A DNA stretch of 64,000 nt from Posidonia oceanica (GCA_037176725.1 JAZBRS010000075.1:74092001-74156000), one strand, 5' to 3'; shown: positions 21,301 to 33,470, counted from the first letter of the stretch. Notes: generated by a model from the letters alone, not told the origin. Numbers and translations are program-made.

Positions 21301-21660
21301 AAGCTTAGGTCATTTCTAGCCCTCTTCCTAGGTTTCGGCCAGAGGAAACAAGATAAAAGGTCGGGAAACTACAGATAGTCTATGAAATCAAGGAGGCATC
21401 TCTGTTAACTCGAATCTACCACAAATCTGAGTAGAAGCGAAGGATACCTAGGGTTCTCGGACTTGCCACGAGCCTGAGTGAGTTAGCTCTGCCACAGCTA
21501 ACAACCTGAGTCTAGGTAGGATCGAATGATGCTTTGAAGAAATCAAGGAATATCTGGAAGACGTGTTATCAAAACTTAGACACGAGACTTGGGACGCCTC
21601 AAGGTTTCTATCCTCAGAAAAGAACTCTCAGAAATGCGAAAATAGGATATCTACAATTAT

Positions 21661-22637
21661 ATATTAAGTTCATGTTTACCTTATAGTAACATTGTTACAA
21701 TATATTATAATGCAAAATCTATTTATTTTTTAAATGATAAAGATTGGAATAATTTTAACATAATTCATAAATTTTTAGAACCATTTTATTATGCAACTTA
21801 ACAATTATCGGGTTAATATTATCCTACTATTTCTCTAGTTTTAGTTAATTTATTTAATATTACAAATGTTTTTCAACAATATAGACATGTATCATGTTTT
21901 GTAAATATTATTCAATTAATGGAAGAAAAATATAATAGTTATTGGGAATCACTTCCATTATTGGCATATTTAGCATTAGTTATGGACCCTAGGCATAGAT
22001 TAGTTAATTGTATGGTACTTTTAGATGATATTTTTAGTAACATGAAAAAAACTAAAAGAATAGATGAATTTAATAATAAAGTTAAGGAAACTTTATATAC
22101 ATTATTTGAAGAATATGTTAGACATTACGGTAGTGAAAGTAGTTTTAGTGCTAATACATCTAGTTTTGTAGGAAGAAATACTACTAGTAGTAGTAGTTCA
22201 TTTTGGAGTAAAATAAATAAGAAAAAAGAAAAATACGTAAAATCAACTACTAATAATGAATTAGAAAATTATTTAGAATGTGAATTTCCTTTTAATGAAC
22301 CTGAAATGGATAATTTAGATATATTAAAGTGGTAGTCTAGTATTGCAATTAGATTTCCTATAGTTTTTAAAATGTCAAAAGATTTACTAACGATTTCGAC
22401 GTCTATTGTGGCGTCGGAGTTTACATTTTCAATAAGTAAAAGAATTCTAAGCGATAGAATATGTAAACAGTCAGAAAAATCCGTAAAAGCTTCCATATAC
22501 TTGAAAGACGGGTACGATGCGGTTGATCATCTTCAGAACTTGAAGTTAAACGACGAATCAGAAGATGAGGTGACGACATCAACTTCAACGGAGGCCACAT
22601 TTAAGACGGCGACTTCTACTAATGATAATGAATAGAT
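21661..22637 (+). pseudogene. hAT-superfamily transposase remnant (C-terminal half)
   Basis: Readable from about 21735. Markers are LALVMDPRHRLVNCMV (the conserved LDPR region), EYVRHYGS, and the C-terminal dimerisation block near 22370-22520 with SKDLLTISTSIVASEFTFSI and RILSDR (family form: ARDLLAIPASTVASESAFS, VLSDRR). An in-frame TAG at about 22333, after DILKW, separates the two parts, and earlier stops occur near 21800. The N-terminal half (BED finger, first catalytic Asp) is missing because element B is inserted at the left edge. Confidence 0.8.
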
Positions 22638-23654
22638 TTTTTATAAAATTTTTAATTTATATTGATGTAAATGTAAAATATTGAATATCTTATGTATTTT
22701 TAAATATATATATATATATAATATTTAATAATAAATAATTATTTTTTCAAATTTAAAAACCCAAGATCCAACTCCCCCAAGAGTGGTGGAGTGTGAGAGA
22801 GAGAGTCATGGAGGAGAGTTGTGTAGGTAGTTATTGTTTTAATAAGGAGAGAGAGAGCAATGGAAGAATGAGAGTTATCTTTGTAGTTTTAACATTAAAA
22901 TTTTAAATGAAAATTGGGTCGTTTTTGGATTTATGGTTTTCTGTATTTAGTTGTTTTTACAAGATACAGTATGAATGAATGTACGATTGAGATCAAATCG
23001 CATCTAAGAAATATACAAGAGAACATACATCAAATATACTCCCAATTTTATCTACTAACAGTCTCAAGAACATCGAATTTAATTTTGCTTATCACAGTCA
23101 ACAAATTGACCACACATCTCTTGTCTCATTATATCATCAAAGCTACATTACTAGTTAACTAAATTATTAAAAGTAGAAGATACTTGCCTCATGAATCCGC
23201 GCATTAACTCTCCATCACTTCTCACCGATTTCTTCTTCAGGATCTATCCTCATCTCTCTCTCTCTCTCTCTCGGATTTTGCATGAAAATCTCTTGCGCCA
23301 GCCATGCATATGAGACACGACCTGCTAGGCATGGCAGTTGTGATATGCTTTAATATTTTTAAAGGTAAATTACATATTCCTCCTATATTGCTATCTAATT
23401 ACATAGACGTTAGTTCTTTTTATATTTCTTTTATTTATATTTTGATTTGGATTATAACGTAACTTGATATTGACTACAATCTCAATCAAATGCACCTGAC
23501 TTGATAGATTCTATGCTCAAAAGTAGTAAGATTGTTAGATTGTAATGTATTTTTTATAGGATCTGATCAAATTATCTAATAAAATTTATTTTTTAACTTA
23601 ATATTTTTTTGACATGTATAAAAAATATAATAATGTATTATATTTCAACTTAAT
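22638..23654. other. AT-rich intergenic DNA with microsatellites
   Basis: (TA)n near 22707-22722, GA-rich at 22793-22855, (TC)n near 23252-23273. No gene or element is recognised. Confidence 0.6.
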
Positions 23655-23663
23655 AAACCAACC

Positions 23664-25670
23664 AAACAAGATTTGTTGAAAGACCACTTTGAGCCAGGAG
23701 AGCCAAGGCAACTTCAGTGAGATGCCGATTCTTCCTTTCTACGCACTCATTCTGTTCTGGGGTATAAGGAGCACTAACTCTGTGATGAATGCCCATCTCC
23801 TTGAGCTTTTGATGCAATTGCCTATATTCACCACCCCAGTCAGAGTGCAGAGCCTGTATATTAGACTGAAAATGAAGCTTCATTGGTTGATTGAACTCGA
23901 AAAATGCCTGATACACTTCAGATTTCAACTTCAAAGGAACCAACCACACAAATCTAGAATAGTCGTCAATGAATGACACAAAATACTTATACCCAGAAGG
24001 AGATCGAATAGGGGAGGTCCATACATCAGAAAATATGATTTGAAAAGGTTTTGTACTAATAGAATTAGTGGAATACAAAGGCAGCTTATGCATTTTCGCT
24101 TGCACACATGCATCACATACAGAATCCTTGCTATCTTTATTATGAAAAAGATGACAAGTAGATAAGATTCTATGCACTACCACTTTATTTGCATGACCAA
24201 GCCTTGAGTGTCAGGTACTAACAGGAACTTTAACTGCAGACAAGGCTGAAACATTAGCTGAACTAGAGCTTCTTGCAGATTGCAGTGGCAAGGCATATTG
24301 TCCATCTTTAAGATAACCTTTGAAAAGAAGCCTCCCCACTTGTCTATCCTTGACATAAACATCATATGGATGAAACTCAAGATAAACACTATTATCAAGA
24401 GTAAACTTATGGACAAATAAGAGATTCTTAGTTATTTCTGGAACATGTAATAAGTTTTTAAGATGAAAAATGCCACTAGGAGCATGATATTGAGAAGAAC
24501 CAATATGGTGAATGGAGAGACTAGTACCATTTCCTACTTTCACTTCATTACCACCGGCATACTCCTGAGCAATATCCAGATTACTGATAGAATTTGTGAG
24601 ATGATGTGTGGCACCTGAGTCAGCAAACCATTGTCCAGCACTTGGAGGAGTATTTGATTCAGCAAGATTAACTGATGGAGAAGCATGATTATATCGTTGG
24701 TAACATGTTGCAGCTGAGTGATTCAATCGTCCACAAATCTGACATTGAACACTTGCAACTGAGCTCCTTCCACCACTTCTTCATCCATTATTCTGAAACT
24801 GAAAACCTTGGTAATGACCTCCATATCCTCTTCCAAAACGACCACCACCTCTAGACCTTCCTCGACCTCGATTACCAGAAGGTTTGATCTCCTTGGAAAC
24901 AAGATTAGCAACAATATCAACCTTTGGTTGATTCTTCAAAAGCCTTTGTTCATGACTTAATGACAACCCCACTAACTCATCTTATGTATAGGAATAGCAC
25001 GAGAATTAACAGAAGCTACTATAGGATCAAATTCAGATCCAAGACCATTCAACACAGAGAGGACTAAATCATCATCATCAAAAGTGCAACCAGCAGCCTC
25101 AAGATTCACAACCAGAGTTTTTGCCTTATGAAGAAATTCTGTAACTGAAGTCTCTCCTTTTCTTAAACAATTGAGCTCAGACTTATACTGGAAAATTCTT
25201 GATCGAGATTTCATGGCAAAGTATTTTTCAAGAAACACCCAAACATCCATGGTTGTTGTGAAGTTGATCAACTGAGATCCGATTTCTTCAGAAATCGAAG
25301 AAACAAACCAGCTCAAAACCAGTTGATCTTTTCAATGCCACTGTAAATACTCAGAATTAGGAATGAGTGTTACATCATTCTCTTCACTACTCTTGATAAA
25401 CAAAGACAGATTGAGACATGAACCATCGACTACACCCATCAAATCGTATGCATTGAGCAGTGGAAAAAATTGAGATCTCCACAACACATAGTTAGAAGGT
25501 ACAAGTTTATGACTCACACTGTTTTGAATCGTCGCCGGAGGTAAGCCACAAGAAAAAGAACTTACCGCAGATGCAGCTCTCTCGCTCGTTGTAGAACTTG
25601 ATGGGTTGACGTCCCAAGCACCATCCACACTAGCACACAACAATCCTCCACCAACATCCGCCATTATCAC
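23664..25670 (-). pseudogene. Copia gag-pol: gag, zinc knuckle, protease, partial integrase
   Basis: Start ATG at 25670 or 25664 (MIMADVGGG). Gag is at 25670-24972 (HKLVPSNYVLWRSQFFPLLN; DDDLVLSVLNGLGSEFDPIV), then an Arg/Gly-rich segment, a zinc knuckle (CQICGRLNHSAATCYQ) near 24720, protease with WFADSGATHHLTN, a gag-pre-integrase HSRLGHAN motif, and an integrase core with FSDVWTSPI, LHSDWGGEY and PYTPEQNECVERKNR (the D-D-E triad is visible). Stops interrupt at about 25330, 24970, 24780 and 24209; they fit CGA-to-TGA, CAG-to-TAG or TGG-to-TGA changes. Similarity ends at 23664 in the integrase. Confidence 0.85.
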
Positions 25671-25695
25671 TCCGTAGTACTCTAGCCGAAGCTTA

Positions 25696-25709
25696 GAGCT
25701 CTGATATCA
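25696..25709 (-). other. Primer-binding site of element D
   Basis: Minus-strand TGATATCAGAGCTC directly after the LTR terminus TCTAACA; a one-base variant of the usual copia TGGTATCAGAGC that pairs with initiator tRNA-Met. Confidence 0.7.
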
Positions 25710-25887
25710 TGTTAGAAACACAGGTGGAGAAGAAAGAAGGAGAAGAGATATCGCCGGAAAGATTAGTAACTCCGGCAGTGACAATTCTAATATATATATG
25801 TATGCAGATTACAACTGAATATATCAGTAACCCAATCAGCACTAAACACGTGCCATTTGTTATAACAAACTTAACAACCTTCTAACA
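25710..25887 (-). mobile_element. 5' LTR of element D, 178 bp
   Basis: Minus strand TGTTAGAAGG to TTTCTAACA with matching TG/CA ends and a short inverted terminus TGTTAGAA/TTTCTAACA. A TATA-like TATATATATTAG lies in the middle. It is short, as in several copia lineages. Confidence 0.75.
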
Positions 25888-25956
25888 ACTTAATACACTC
25901 AACAGTGTACTTCCTCAAATTTTATATAAGTATCTAAAATTTTTACCAAATCTATC

Positions 25957-28900
25957 CTAATTAGTTGACATGTTCTCAATCGGTGGTGCTTCTGGGTGTT
26001 CTCTACGCTCTACGTTTTGCATCTCCAGATCCCCCCTATGTGGTTGCACGGCAGGTGGTTTTTGCATTTCCAGATTCCCCTTCTGTGTTTGCACGTCACG
26101 GCGATGGAAGCTCCGAAGCACGTAGACAAGAATGGCAACGATAGCGGAAATGACAGCAGAGATGAGGAAAAGAACCCAGAAGCTATCAATGTCAAGGTTT
26201 TCTCTGTTCACGCTGGGGTCGTTACCTGGGCAGCTGAATAGGTCGAGCGCGAACGTCTTCGCCGTTAACCTTTTCAACGTGCCATCCTCGGTTAGGTTTA
26301 AGATTGCGCTAGAGACGTCACGCGTCAATGGCGATCCTTTATCGAATGCCTGCAATGGCAATTTCATAGTGACTGCATTAAGATAAGCAGATAAGCAGAA
26401 GCAAGCAAAACGGTAAGAACAAGTTTCTGGTACTTACGAAACCAAAACCACCAAGCTTGTAGGTTTCTCCAGTGACAGTGTACTCTTTTCCGTTCTTAGA
26501 GAGGAAAATCCTAATGTAAGGAGTTTCAAGAAAAGCAGCTGTAAAGTTTCCCCTTCGAAAAGCCTCAGGGTACCCTTCTTCCGATGTAATCGTGTGGATG
26601 TTTTCTCTCTTGTATTCGAGGACACTTTGTAGGTAGTCTAAAATAAACGAAGGATCGCTGCAGCCAACCTGCTCCATTAATCCCTGGTTGTTTATCTTCG
26701 GCTGGAGCTTCTGGACTGTTAGAATGGAGCTGAGACTTGCAGTATAACTTTGTGTTATAACCAAGGCTACAAAAAGCCATACTAAGACCGCTACTCTAGC
26801 AAAATTGCTGTAGAGATTTCCTGCATGCAAATATAGACAAGGCTAAACAATAAAAAAATAAATAACATCCAGTTTCAGGATAGATTTGAGATCTAATAGA
26901 ATTGATACCATGAGAGAAGAAGATGGCAGAGCAGGCAAACCACAATCCTGCAGCGATCTGATTCCGCTCTGGTTGTCTTCCATTCTCTCCCGGATTAGGA
27001 CCACGTTCCAACCACCAGACAATGAAACCTGTGTAGATTGATAACATTGCAATCCCAAACCACATCTTCCATGTGAATGGTTTCACAAACATCCATGTTG
27101 TACTCACCCGTTCCAGCGGAACCACCTTTGACAGCCCGGAGTCCATGTACGGCACTGTGAAGTCAACATACTTCAAACGGTCGTGCATGATGGTGATGTC
27201 CCCGATAGCAGCAGAATATGTCTGTCATTGTGTATGGATCATTGATCATGCATCGTTTGTATATGTATATCTAGAATTCGGGGACTATCTCAACTATGTT
27301 TGTATCTAGAAATTAAGTTGGGTACGTTGTATATGTACCTTACTTGAGTGCACTTCTTTCAGCATATCATCATATTTGCCAGGGAAGCGGTGGTAATTGA
27401 TGCGAAGATGGTAAGGCATCTTTCTCAAGGCTGCTTCGAAAACTTCGATGGAGAGGCCAGAGTAAGTTGTATTGTCTGATGTATCTGTGAACTGAGGAAA
27501 TGTACCACTAACTGGGACGAGTACGTCTAATACGTCCCATCCACCTGGTATCCATGACGGACCTCCTGGCCAGTACACCGACCCAAAAGCTCTAATACCT
27601 TTTTCACGGTTCTTGTGAAAACCCACCGCCTTAGACCAATTTCCCATCTCTCGGACACCGCTACCCACAACGTTCACAATCGTAAACGTCGTGCCATCTG
27701 ACAACAATTCCCTATTCTGGAATCGAATGTATCCACTCAAACCTTTGAAACCAGTAGATGTCGCTATATCATCTGAGGATAGCTGCTTTGACATGGTGGT
27801 GTCGTCCTTCTTGCTTGTTCCTGATGCAATAGCAATGGTCTGAATGGCATCATACGCAAGGAGTGCATGAAATTCTGGTTTGACATCTTCTACGTCCGTA
27901 CCAATCTCCGACGTGTATCTTCGTCGGAAATTGGTGAGGAAATTCTTGTAAAATGGATCGGATTGGTTAGCAAAGTTTCTCAGTTCCACCACCCCTTGGG
28001 TGTAGGGTGACATGACCGAGGAGTTGAGACGACGGGTAATGCCATCGTTAGTGATCCAAACGTAGCCTTCCGTCATCATCCCCAAGTTTGTTGCTTGTTT
28101 GAACAGGTCCGTCGCGAAGAGTGGTGATGCTCGCAAGACGACAAACACCCTACACTTACTGCCATTGACCTCCTGCAACCCTTCTCTAATCGTTGTTGTG
28201 GGATCCAGGAACGAGTCATAGCGTGGGAACGCCTTGTAACGTTCAACATCGGATCCAATGCCCTGAAGGGCCTTGGAAAGAAGGGAGATGCTTCCAACGG
28301 AGATGCCACCGAGACCATCATCCTCATAGAGCACAACGACCCTTCTCCAACTGTAGTTCCCGACGAGATCGACGATACATTGTATCTGCGAAGAGAACTT
28401 GTCCGACATCCGGACCAAGTAAGGCCATGACGTCGCCGGAGCTAAGGAAGGTCCGGTCGGGAAGGATATCACAGGAATCTGCACTGTGTTTCTCATCTCC
28501 CCGGCCAAGGCTTCTTCAGTCCATGTGTGGGCACCAATGAGGACTACGTCGGCTCTCCATGGACCAATGAGATCCTCCACTACATGAAGTCAATCAGATC
28601 AAGGATGATCACTATCTTGTTGACAAGACATGATTCAAGGTGTTGTTTGGTTTGTGAAGTTCTGTTGATTCTAGAATTTCTATTCAAACATCAATTTGAC
28701 CAGCTTGTTAAAAAAAGAGAGAGAGGCCAACCAGGAATACTCTCGCACAACCGAAAGGCCTGTTGCAATAAACAAATTAAGATGATCCCCTGTTTATGTG
28801 AAAGGTCGATCCCAAATCAGTACTTTTTAAGTTTCAGGTTAATTGAGTATGTTGTCTGGTCTGATCAAATGTACTTAACATCACTATATCTAAACATGAG

Positions 28901-29799
28901 AAAATTCATGGACATGAAATATTTTTTGTTTCTGTGAATAGAAATTTAATGTGAGATATGAGAGGATTTTATTTTGGTTGTTTTCAAATAAAGTTGATAT
29001 GTCTTAGCTGGGATTTTTTTCTGAGAAATTATATCTCAACCTCATGCTTTTGCATTTATATAAAATACTCTCTCAACTTTTAACATAATTGTGCATTCCC
29101 CATTTAGTTTCTAAGAGGTTTTTTAGAAATCCCTAGGATATAACTTTAATTACAATTTTGGACAAGTTGACTAAAATATCCTTAATTTTTTTTTTTTCAA
29201 ATCAGCCTTGTACCTTCAAACATGGGAGGTTTAAATGAAAAGGATTAAAAGATCCTTTCATATGACGTCATAAGTTGTTAATTCTCACTTCACAATTGTT
29301 TCTAATTTTCTCGAAATTTTGAAGGAGTAGAGAAAAAATTAAAAGTCTATTGGTCCTTCTGTGGATTTCAGAATGATAGATACATGAATGGAACAAATCG
29401 ACTACCCTAAATTCCGACTCTTGAAATCCTATAACCCAAACACATGAATTCGCTAGAAATTGTAGAAAATCCTTTCAATCAAAACAAACCCCTCTAAAAA
29501 AACCAGCCCCTCACAAAAACGATAAAGAGTTATTTACCTGTAGCAGCAGCACCCAAGCTTGAGTTCCTGAAGCTGAGGAAGAGTGGTGAGGCAGAATTGT
29601 TGAATTGCTCAGCTGCAACTTCCATGGCGATCATTTGCTCTATACCATCCTGTGAATTGGGATTGATGACTGCACCAACATTAAGTGCTGCCACAGCTGA
29701 TCCATTTAACAGGAGAAAACAAGAACACCAGCAGCAGCAGCTGAGGAAGAGCAGCGATTGGGAGGTGGAGTTAGACATGTGCTTCGTAGTAACTTGCAT
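25957..29799 (-). CDS. Glutamate receptor-like cation channel (GLR), five exons
   Basis: Exons: 29799-29538, 28579-27339, 27221-26909, 26820-26438, 26349-25957. All have GT/AG borders and phases that join to 2592 nt, 863 codons plus stop, the usual GLR size. Residues 1-39 form a signal peptide (Cys/Leu-rich, ending GSAVA). About 40-430 is the periplasmic-type ligand domain (VNGSK, ASPLFATDLFKQA). S1 starts near YSGLSIEVF and contains GDITIMHDR with the ligand-type Arg. M1 is WFGIAMLSIYTGFIVWW, then a pore loop with FFSHG, M3 SYTASLSSILTVQ (the GLR gate motif), S2, and M4 FWVLFLISAVISAIVAILVY; the cytosolic tail ends NMSTN. GLRs are ligand-gated calcium-permeable channels of plant membranes; the M3 sequence resembles dicot clades 1-2. 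No stop or frameshift is seen. Met8 (29778) is an alternative start because a TATA-like box lies only 26 bp before Met1. Confidence 0.9.
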
Positions 29800-29824
29800 G
29801 GCCTTTTGCTGGAGAGAATTGATG

Positions 29825-29830
29825 TATATA
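29825..29830 (-). promoter_or_regulatory. Possible TATA box of the GLR gene
   Basis: Minus-strand TATATA in CAATATATACATC, 26 bp upstream of the first ATG. If used, transcription would start almost at Met1 and Met8 would be the practical start. Confidence 0.35.
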
Positions 29831-30608
29831 TTGATGGAAAGAGTTGGCTTTTATCCACCATACGATTTTTACTTCGAAATCAAGCAAATCGATGGTCTCT
29901 TGCTACGCAATACGTCGTTGGACTTTTATCCGCCCACCCTGGAAGTTGGTTGGTGACGTAAACGCGGATGAAAGTCAGCTTCGTAACTCATTCGCTGTCC
30001 TCGAATCTAACTCCTATATTCGTTCAGAAATGAGAAAATTCGTACGTAACATCATCATCTCGAAAACGTCTATTTTCTTTTCTGTTATTATATTTAAGTA
30101 GAGTTCTAAGATACTGATTATTATCTTGAAGAATAATTGTTTGTGTGTAATTTAGTTACATTCCCTTTATAGTAATTGATGAAAACAGACGTTCAACGTT
30201 TGTGGTACATGTGTCTGTCTGTTTTTGCAAAGATCATGTTGCTTTCTCTTCTTCCGTTTTTTGATACCACTCAATTGAGGCTGACAAGGTGCAATCTGTC
30301 TACCAACTTTTTCTTCAACCAAACGCAACATGTTCCCCATCTCATTTAAATTTTTATTTGTTAGGAAGGAACCATTTTTGCACGAATAATGATCAAATAA
30401 ATAATAAAGATAGAGGATAAAAAAATAAAAAAATACACATACAAATACAAAGATTTACGAGATTCGATCAAATAGGTCTACGTCCTCGAATAAGAAGAGA
30501 GAGAGAGAGAAAGATTTTACTATAAAACCAAGATAAGTACAAAATATAAGAAATTAATGGAGAATAAGATTAAGAACCTTCACCCTAGAAAGAGTCGTCA
30601 ATAAGAAT
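29831..30608. other. GLR upstream region
   Basis: AT-rich, no gene. At 30452-30540 a stretch with AAGATTTACGAGATTCGATC and CTACGTCCTCGAAT resembles a sequence common in plant LTR elements (GATTTACGTGGTTCGG, CCTACGTCC), so an old LTR fragment may lie here. Confidence 0.45.
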
Positions 30609-31950
30609 TGTAACGACTCGGCCCTGAGGGTATATTTGAACCTCGGTTTGTTAGCTATCTGTCTGTCTAAATCAACACAAACACCTGTTGTGCACTCCAA
30701 TCCAAACTTATTCATCAAATATATCCATAAAACATATATATATATTACATCAAATACACATGAATATACAAATTTCTAAATTTACAATAAAATAATCATA
30801 ATAAATCTAATCCTTTAGATCTTCTTGAGTTTATCGATCTCTTAATTTGAAAAAAAAAAACAATAAGGAGTGAGCTCAAAAGCCCAGCAAGCATTATCCA
30901 ATGAACATTTAAATTCATAACCATAAAACGGACAATCAATGTAAGAATACGACTTGATTCAATAAGCTCATATAAACGATGTTCATATTGAAACTTCGAT
31001 TAGAATATGTCTCTACGTTTCTGTATCCTTAATATTTAGTCATTACAACTCAGGCAACCTCTACACTAGACAGCTCCACGTTAACATCAGGTAGTCCTTT
31101 CCTCTTTGACGGCTTCACGCTTATAGTCAAGTAGCCCTTTCTTAGGTAATACTTTTCTAAGAAGTCCTTTATTAGATTTGAAACTTGACGTATTTAATAT
31201 TCTAATCTCAATCATTTGATAAGTAAACGATAGAACATAAATATCATTAACAAGAGCATTCAAAAGAAACTTGATAAATTCTTTTCAAATCTAAATGAAA
31301 GAAATTAGACATGAAAATAAAAGTCATAAATAATACTTACATTAATCATTTATAATCTCATCATAAACTCAATCATGTATACTATCCATTAAACATCAGT
31401 CCAGAAAATTCATATTTTCGATCCCAATAATCCATTTTCTGGAAACGTTTATTGGAGACAAAGTTGTAGAATATCGCGTTATCCTTCCAACGCATCTAAA
31501 ATCATAAAATTCCGAGTTACGTGCTGAAGTTATTATCAAATTAAGACCTATGGTGCAATAGGACAGAATTTATCTTATCGCTAAACTTTCATTGTTATCA
31601 ACGTCAATCTCTTTTCTTTTCTTCTCCTTTCTTTCTCCCTCTTTCTCTTTAGTATCTAGGACTTGTACTTGAAAAACTAAAGACTCTTAAGTCACATATA
31701 TAAAGCGGTGAGATATTTTCATCAATAATCTTCTAAATCATAGACATAATTCACTTTCCTATTTTAGATATAATTAAATCCGAATTTCCATAAATAATAA
31801 AATAACTAATCTAATTCAAGATTTAAATTCACTTGCCTTGATTCAAATCTAAATCAAATCTTGCTATATATATAATTTCAAATTCAAAAAAAATCAGGGA
31901 TCTTACAATCTACCACCCTTAAAATAAATTTCGTCCTCGAAATTTCTCAC
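30609..31950 (-). mobile_element. Tekay/Del-type Ty3/gypsy 3' LTR with last codons of pol
   Basis: LTR 30609-31906: the plus strand runs TGTAACGACTCGGCCC to GGGATCTTACA. Directly beside it the minus strand reads RNFEDEIYFKGG (31942-31907), the typical chromovirus pol C-terminus (FEDEIFFKGG), overlapping the polypurine-like TTTTAAGGGTGGTAGAT. This makes it the 3' LTR of a minus-strand element whose body is lost beyond about 31960. No matching 5-bp duplication is found at the two ends, as expected for a truncated copy. Confidence 0.75.
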
Positions 31951-32012
31951 ACTAAAATTATAATTCAAAACAAGATTTTACAGTTAAATTGGCTATTCTA
32001 CAAAGATTTCCG

Positions 32013-32028
32013 TCCACAAAGACTTTTT
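32013..32028. repeat. Target-site duplication, left copy (LINE)
   Basis: TCCACAAAGACTTTTT, identical to 32849-32864. Confidence 0.85.
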
Positions 32029-32038
32029 TTTTAAACGG

Positions 32039-32073
<35 letters not shown>

Positions 32074-32848
32074 GCAAAAATACTTGACTATGAGTGCTAC
32101 CACCAAGTATACAAGATATTGTTTGTTTCTTCTAAGTATGGGAGGAAGCCAAAAAATAAAGTTATATAGCTAGGACAAGACCAAAATAAAAACCAAGTTT
32201 CAAGTTACAAGACTGAGTTCAAAATATTACAAACAACCAAACAAAAGCATATCTATGCAGCTGGGTCAGCAGAGCCATAAATGGCTGCAGAAGTGGATGG
32301 TTGAACACCCCCAGACCCACTGACTAGAGCCATAGGAAGGACATCTGGAGTAGGGTGAGCTTAGTCCCAGTCTTGTTTAACTTGGTTAAGAGTTTGAGAA
32401 AGGTTGTCTTAATAGCTATCAAGTTACCTATCCAAGACGAAACCAAAAGTAAAACATGGTGAAACATTGAGTTAATATTTCTACCAGAATTTCGAAATAT
32501 AACAGTATTTCTATTAAGCAAGGAAGTTCAAAAATAACCAAAACTAAAGAAATCCAATCCTAATAAGAAAAGCTAAACTTAAGCGCATGATAAAAGGAGA
32601 AGATCTCAGAAATTTTATTACAACTTAATAGATCATTTGCATCAGATAAGAAGAAATTCCAAATAACTCTACGAGTAGGATTAATGCAGTGAAATAAAAT
32701 GTGTTGAGTGGATTTCATAGGATAACTACAAAAATCACAAAACATAAAACCAGTTCAATGATTTTTTTTTGCAAGTTAATCTTAGAAAGAATTTAGTCAT
32801 GACAAACAAATCAAGTAAAAACCTTAACTTTCAATGGTATTGCATTTT
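32029..32848 (-). mobile_element. 5'-truncated LINE insertion
   Basis: Bounded by a perfect 16-bp direct repeat, the hallmark of target-primed reverse transcription. The minus-strand 3' end (plus 32029-32072) has a (TA)n run and TACCGTTTAAAA before an A tract. The coding remnant at the right is the C-terminal end of LINE ORF2. Only 820 bp remain. Confidence 0.82.
32324..32828 (-). pseudogene. LINE ORF2 C-terminus: RT-associated zinc-binding domain
   Basis: Reading from 32828: KVKVFTWFVCHD, a stop, ILSKINLQKK, then CDFCSYPMKSTQHILFHC, the zf-RVT pattern of plant LINEs (C-x2-C, H, C). Frame-broken continuation at 32521-32324 has NTVIFRNSGRN and SWIGN, matching the tail of LINE proteins. Confidence 0.75.
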
Positions 32849-32864
32849 TCCACAAAGACTTTTT
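32849..32864. repeat. Target-site duplication, right copy (LINE)
   Basis: Identical 16-mer to 32013-32028; the 5' truncation point abuts it. Confidence 0.85.
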
Positions 32865-33470
32865 CTATGTTTTTTTGTACGACTATCGGTTTTCACCAAA
32901 GATTAAAGTCACCTGATCGTTAATTTCACTTGTAAATTCAGAAAATTGTAGTGGTTTGTGCACCACAGAAACTGATATCGTACAAGTCTTGTATGTTGAT
33001 GTCCACAAGAATTGATCAACGTGTAAGCGTGTCTGTCTATGCCCTTTACGAGCCACCCAAATGAGGCTGCCTATACATGGGAGCAATCACCCATAAGCCA
33101 CTTCTTATGGGACAGAAAGAGAGAAAGAGAGAAAGAGAGGAAGAGAGAGAAATACCACCCAAAGAAGTCCTATCCTTCTCCACCATTCATCTGTACCTAC
33201 CGGCATCCACGAAGAAGTCAACAAGGGTGGCGGCTTCATTGGTGGAGAGACCTAGATGAATTGTAGTCAGCTACACCACTAGCAGCTTTAATTATGAGTT
33301 CTTCATTTTTATCGGCTTAGAGCTAAGAGTTTGTGGTTCCAGTTGATTGCTAAATTGGCAATTTCTGTTTAATGATGTAGTTGCTTGCCTGCTTAGCATG
33401 ATTTGTACCTTATATAATAATTATTAATTGGGTACCCATCCATGTACAAAGGATAGGTTTTGAAGAATTG
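32865..33470. other. Intergenic DNA
   Basis: A GAGAAAGA microsatellite lies at about 33117-33150; no gene is recognised. Confidence 0.55.

Larger units (their letters stand above)
11096..21655 (-). mobile_element. Element B: Tat-like Ty3/gypsy retrotransposon, 3' part displaced off-window
   Basis: On the minus strand: 5' LTR (21655-20147), primer-binding site (20139-20123), 5' UTR, gag (18759-16467), protease, and a linker region ending at 11096 where element A is inserted. RT, RNase H, integrase and the 3' LTR would lie beyond A. B is inserted in a hAT remnant; bases following the LTR (ATTAT, 21656-21660) are the expected target duplication. The protease is further split by solo LTR C. Confidence 0.78.
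20147..21655 (-). mobile_element. 5' LTR of element B
   Basis: The plus strand runs from TGTAGTGTGG to GGATATCTACA, so the minus strand is TGTAGATATCC to CTACA with matched TG/CA ends; 1.5 kb. TATA box at 20812-20819 (minus TATAAATA). Hairpin motifs at 20883-21300 lie upstream of it in U3. The primer-binding site follows at 20139. Confidence 0.78.
23655..25887 (-). mobile_element. Element D: 3'-truncated Ty1/copia element
   Basis: 5' LTR (25887-25710), primer-binding site and gag-pol up to the integrase core are present. RT, RNase H and the 3' LTR are absent. The same 9-base word AACTTAATA lies at both edges (23647-23655 and 25887-25895), which could reflect a deletion or insertion through microhomology. 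Confidence 0.78.

Noticed and set aside
32040..32072. (TA)n microsatellite as an independent feature
   Set aside because: It is part of the LINE 3' end, inside the target duplications.
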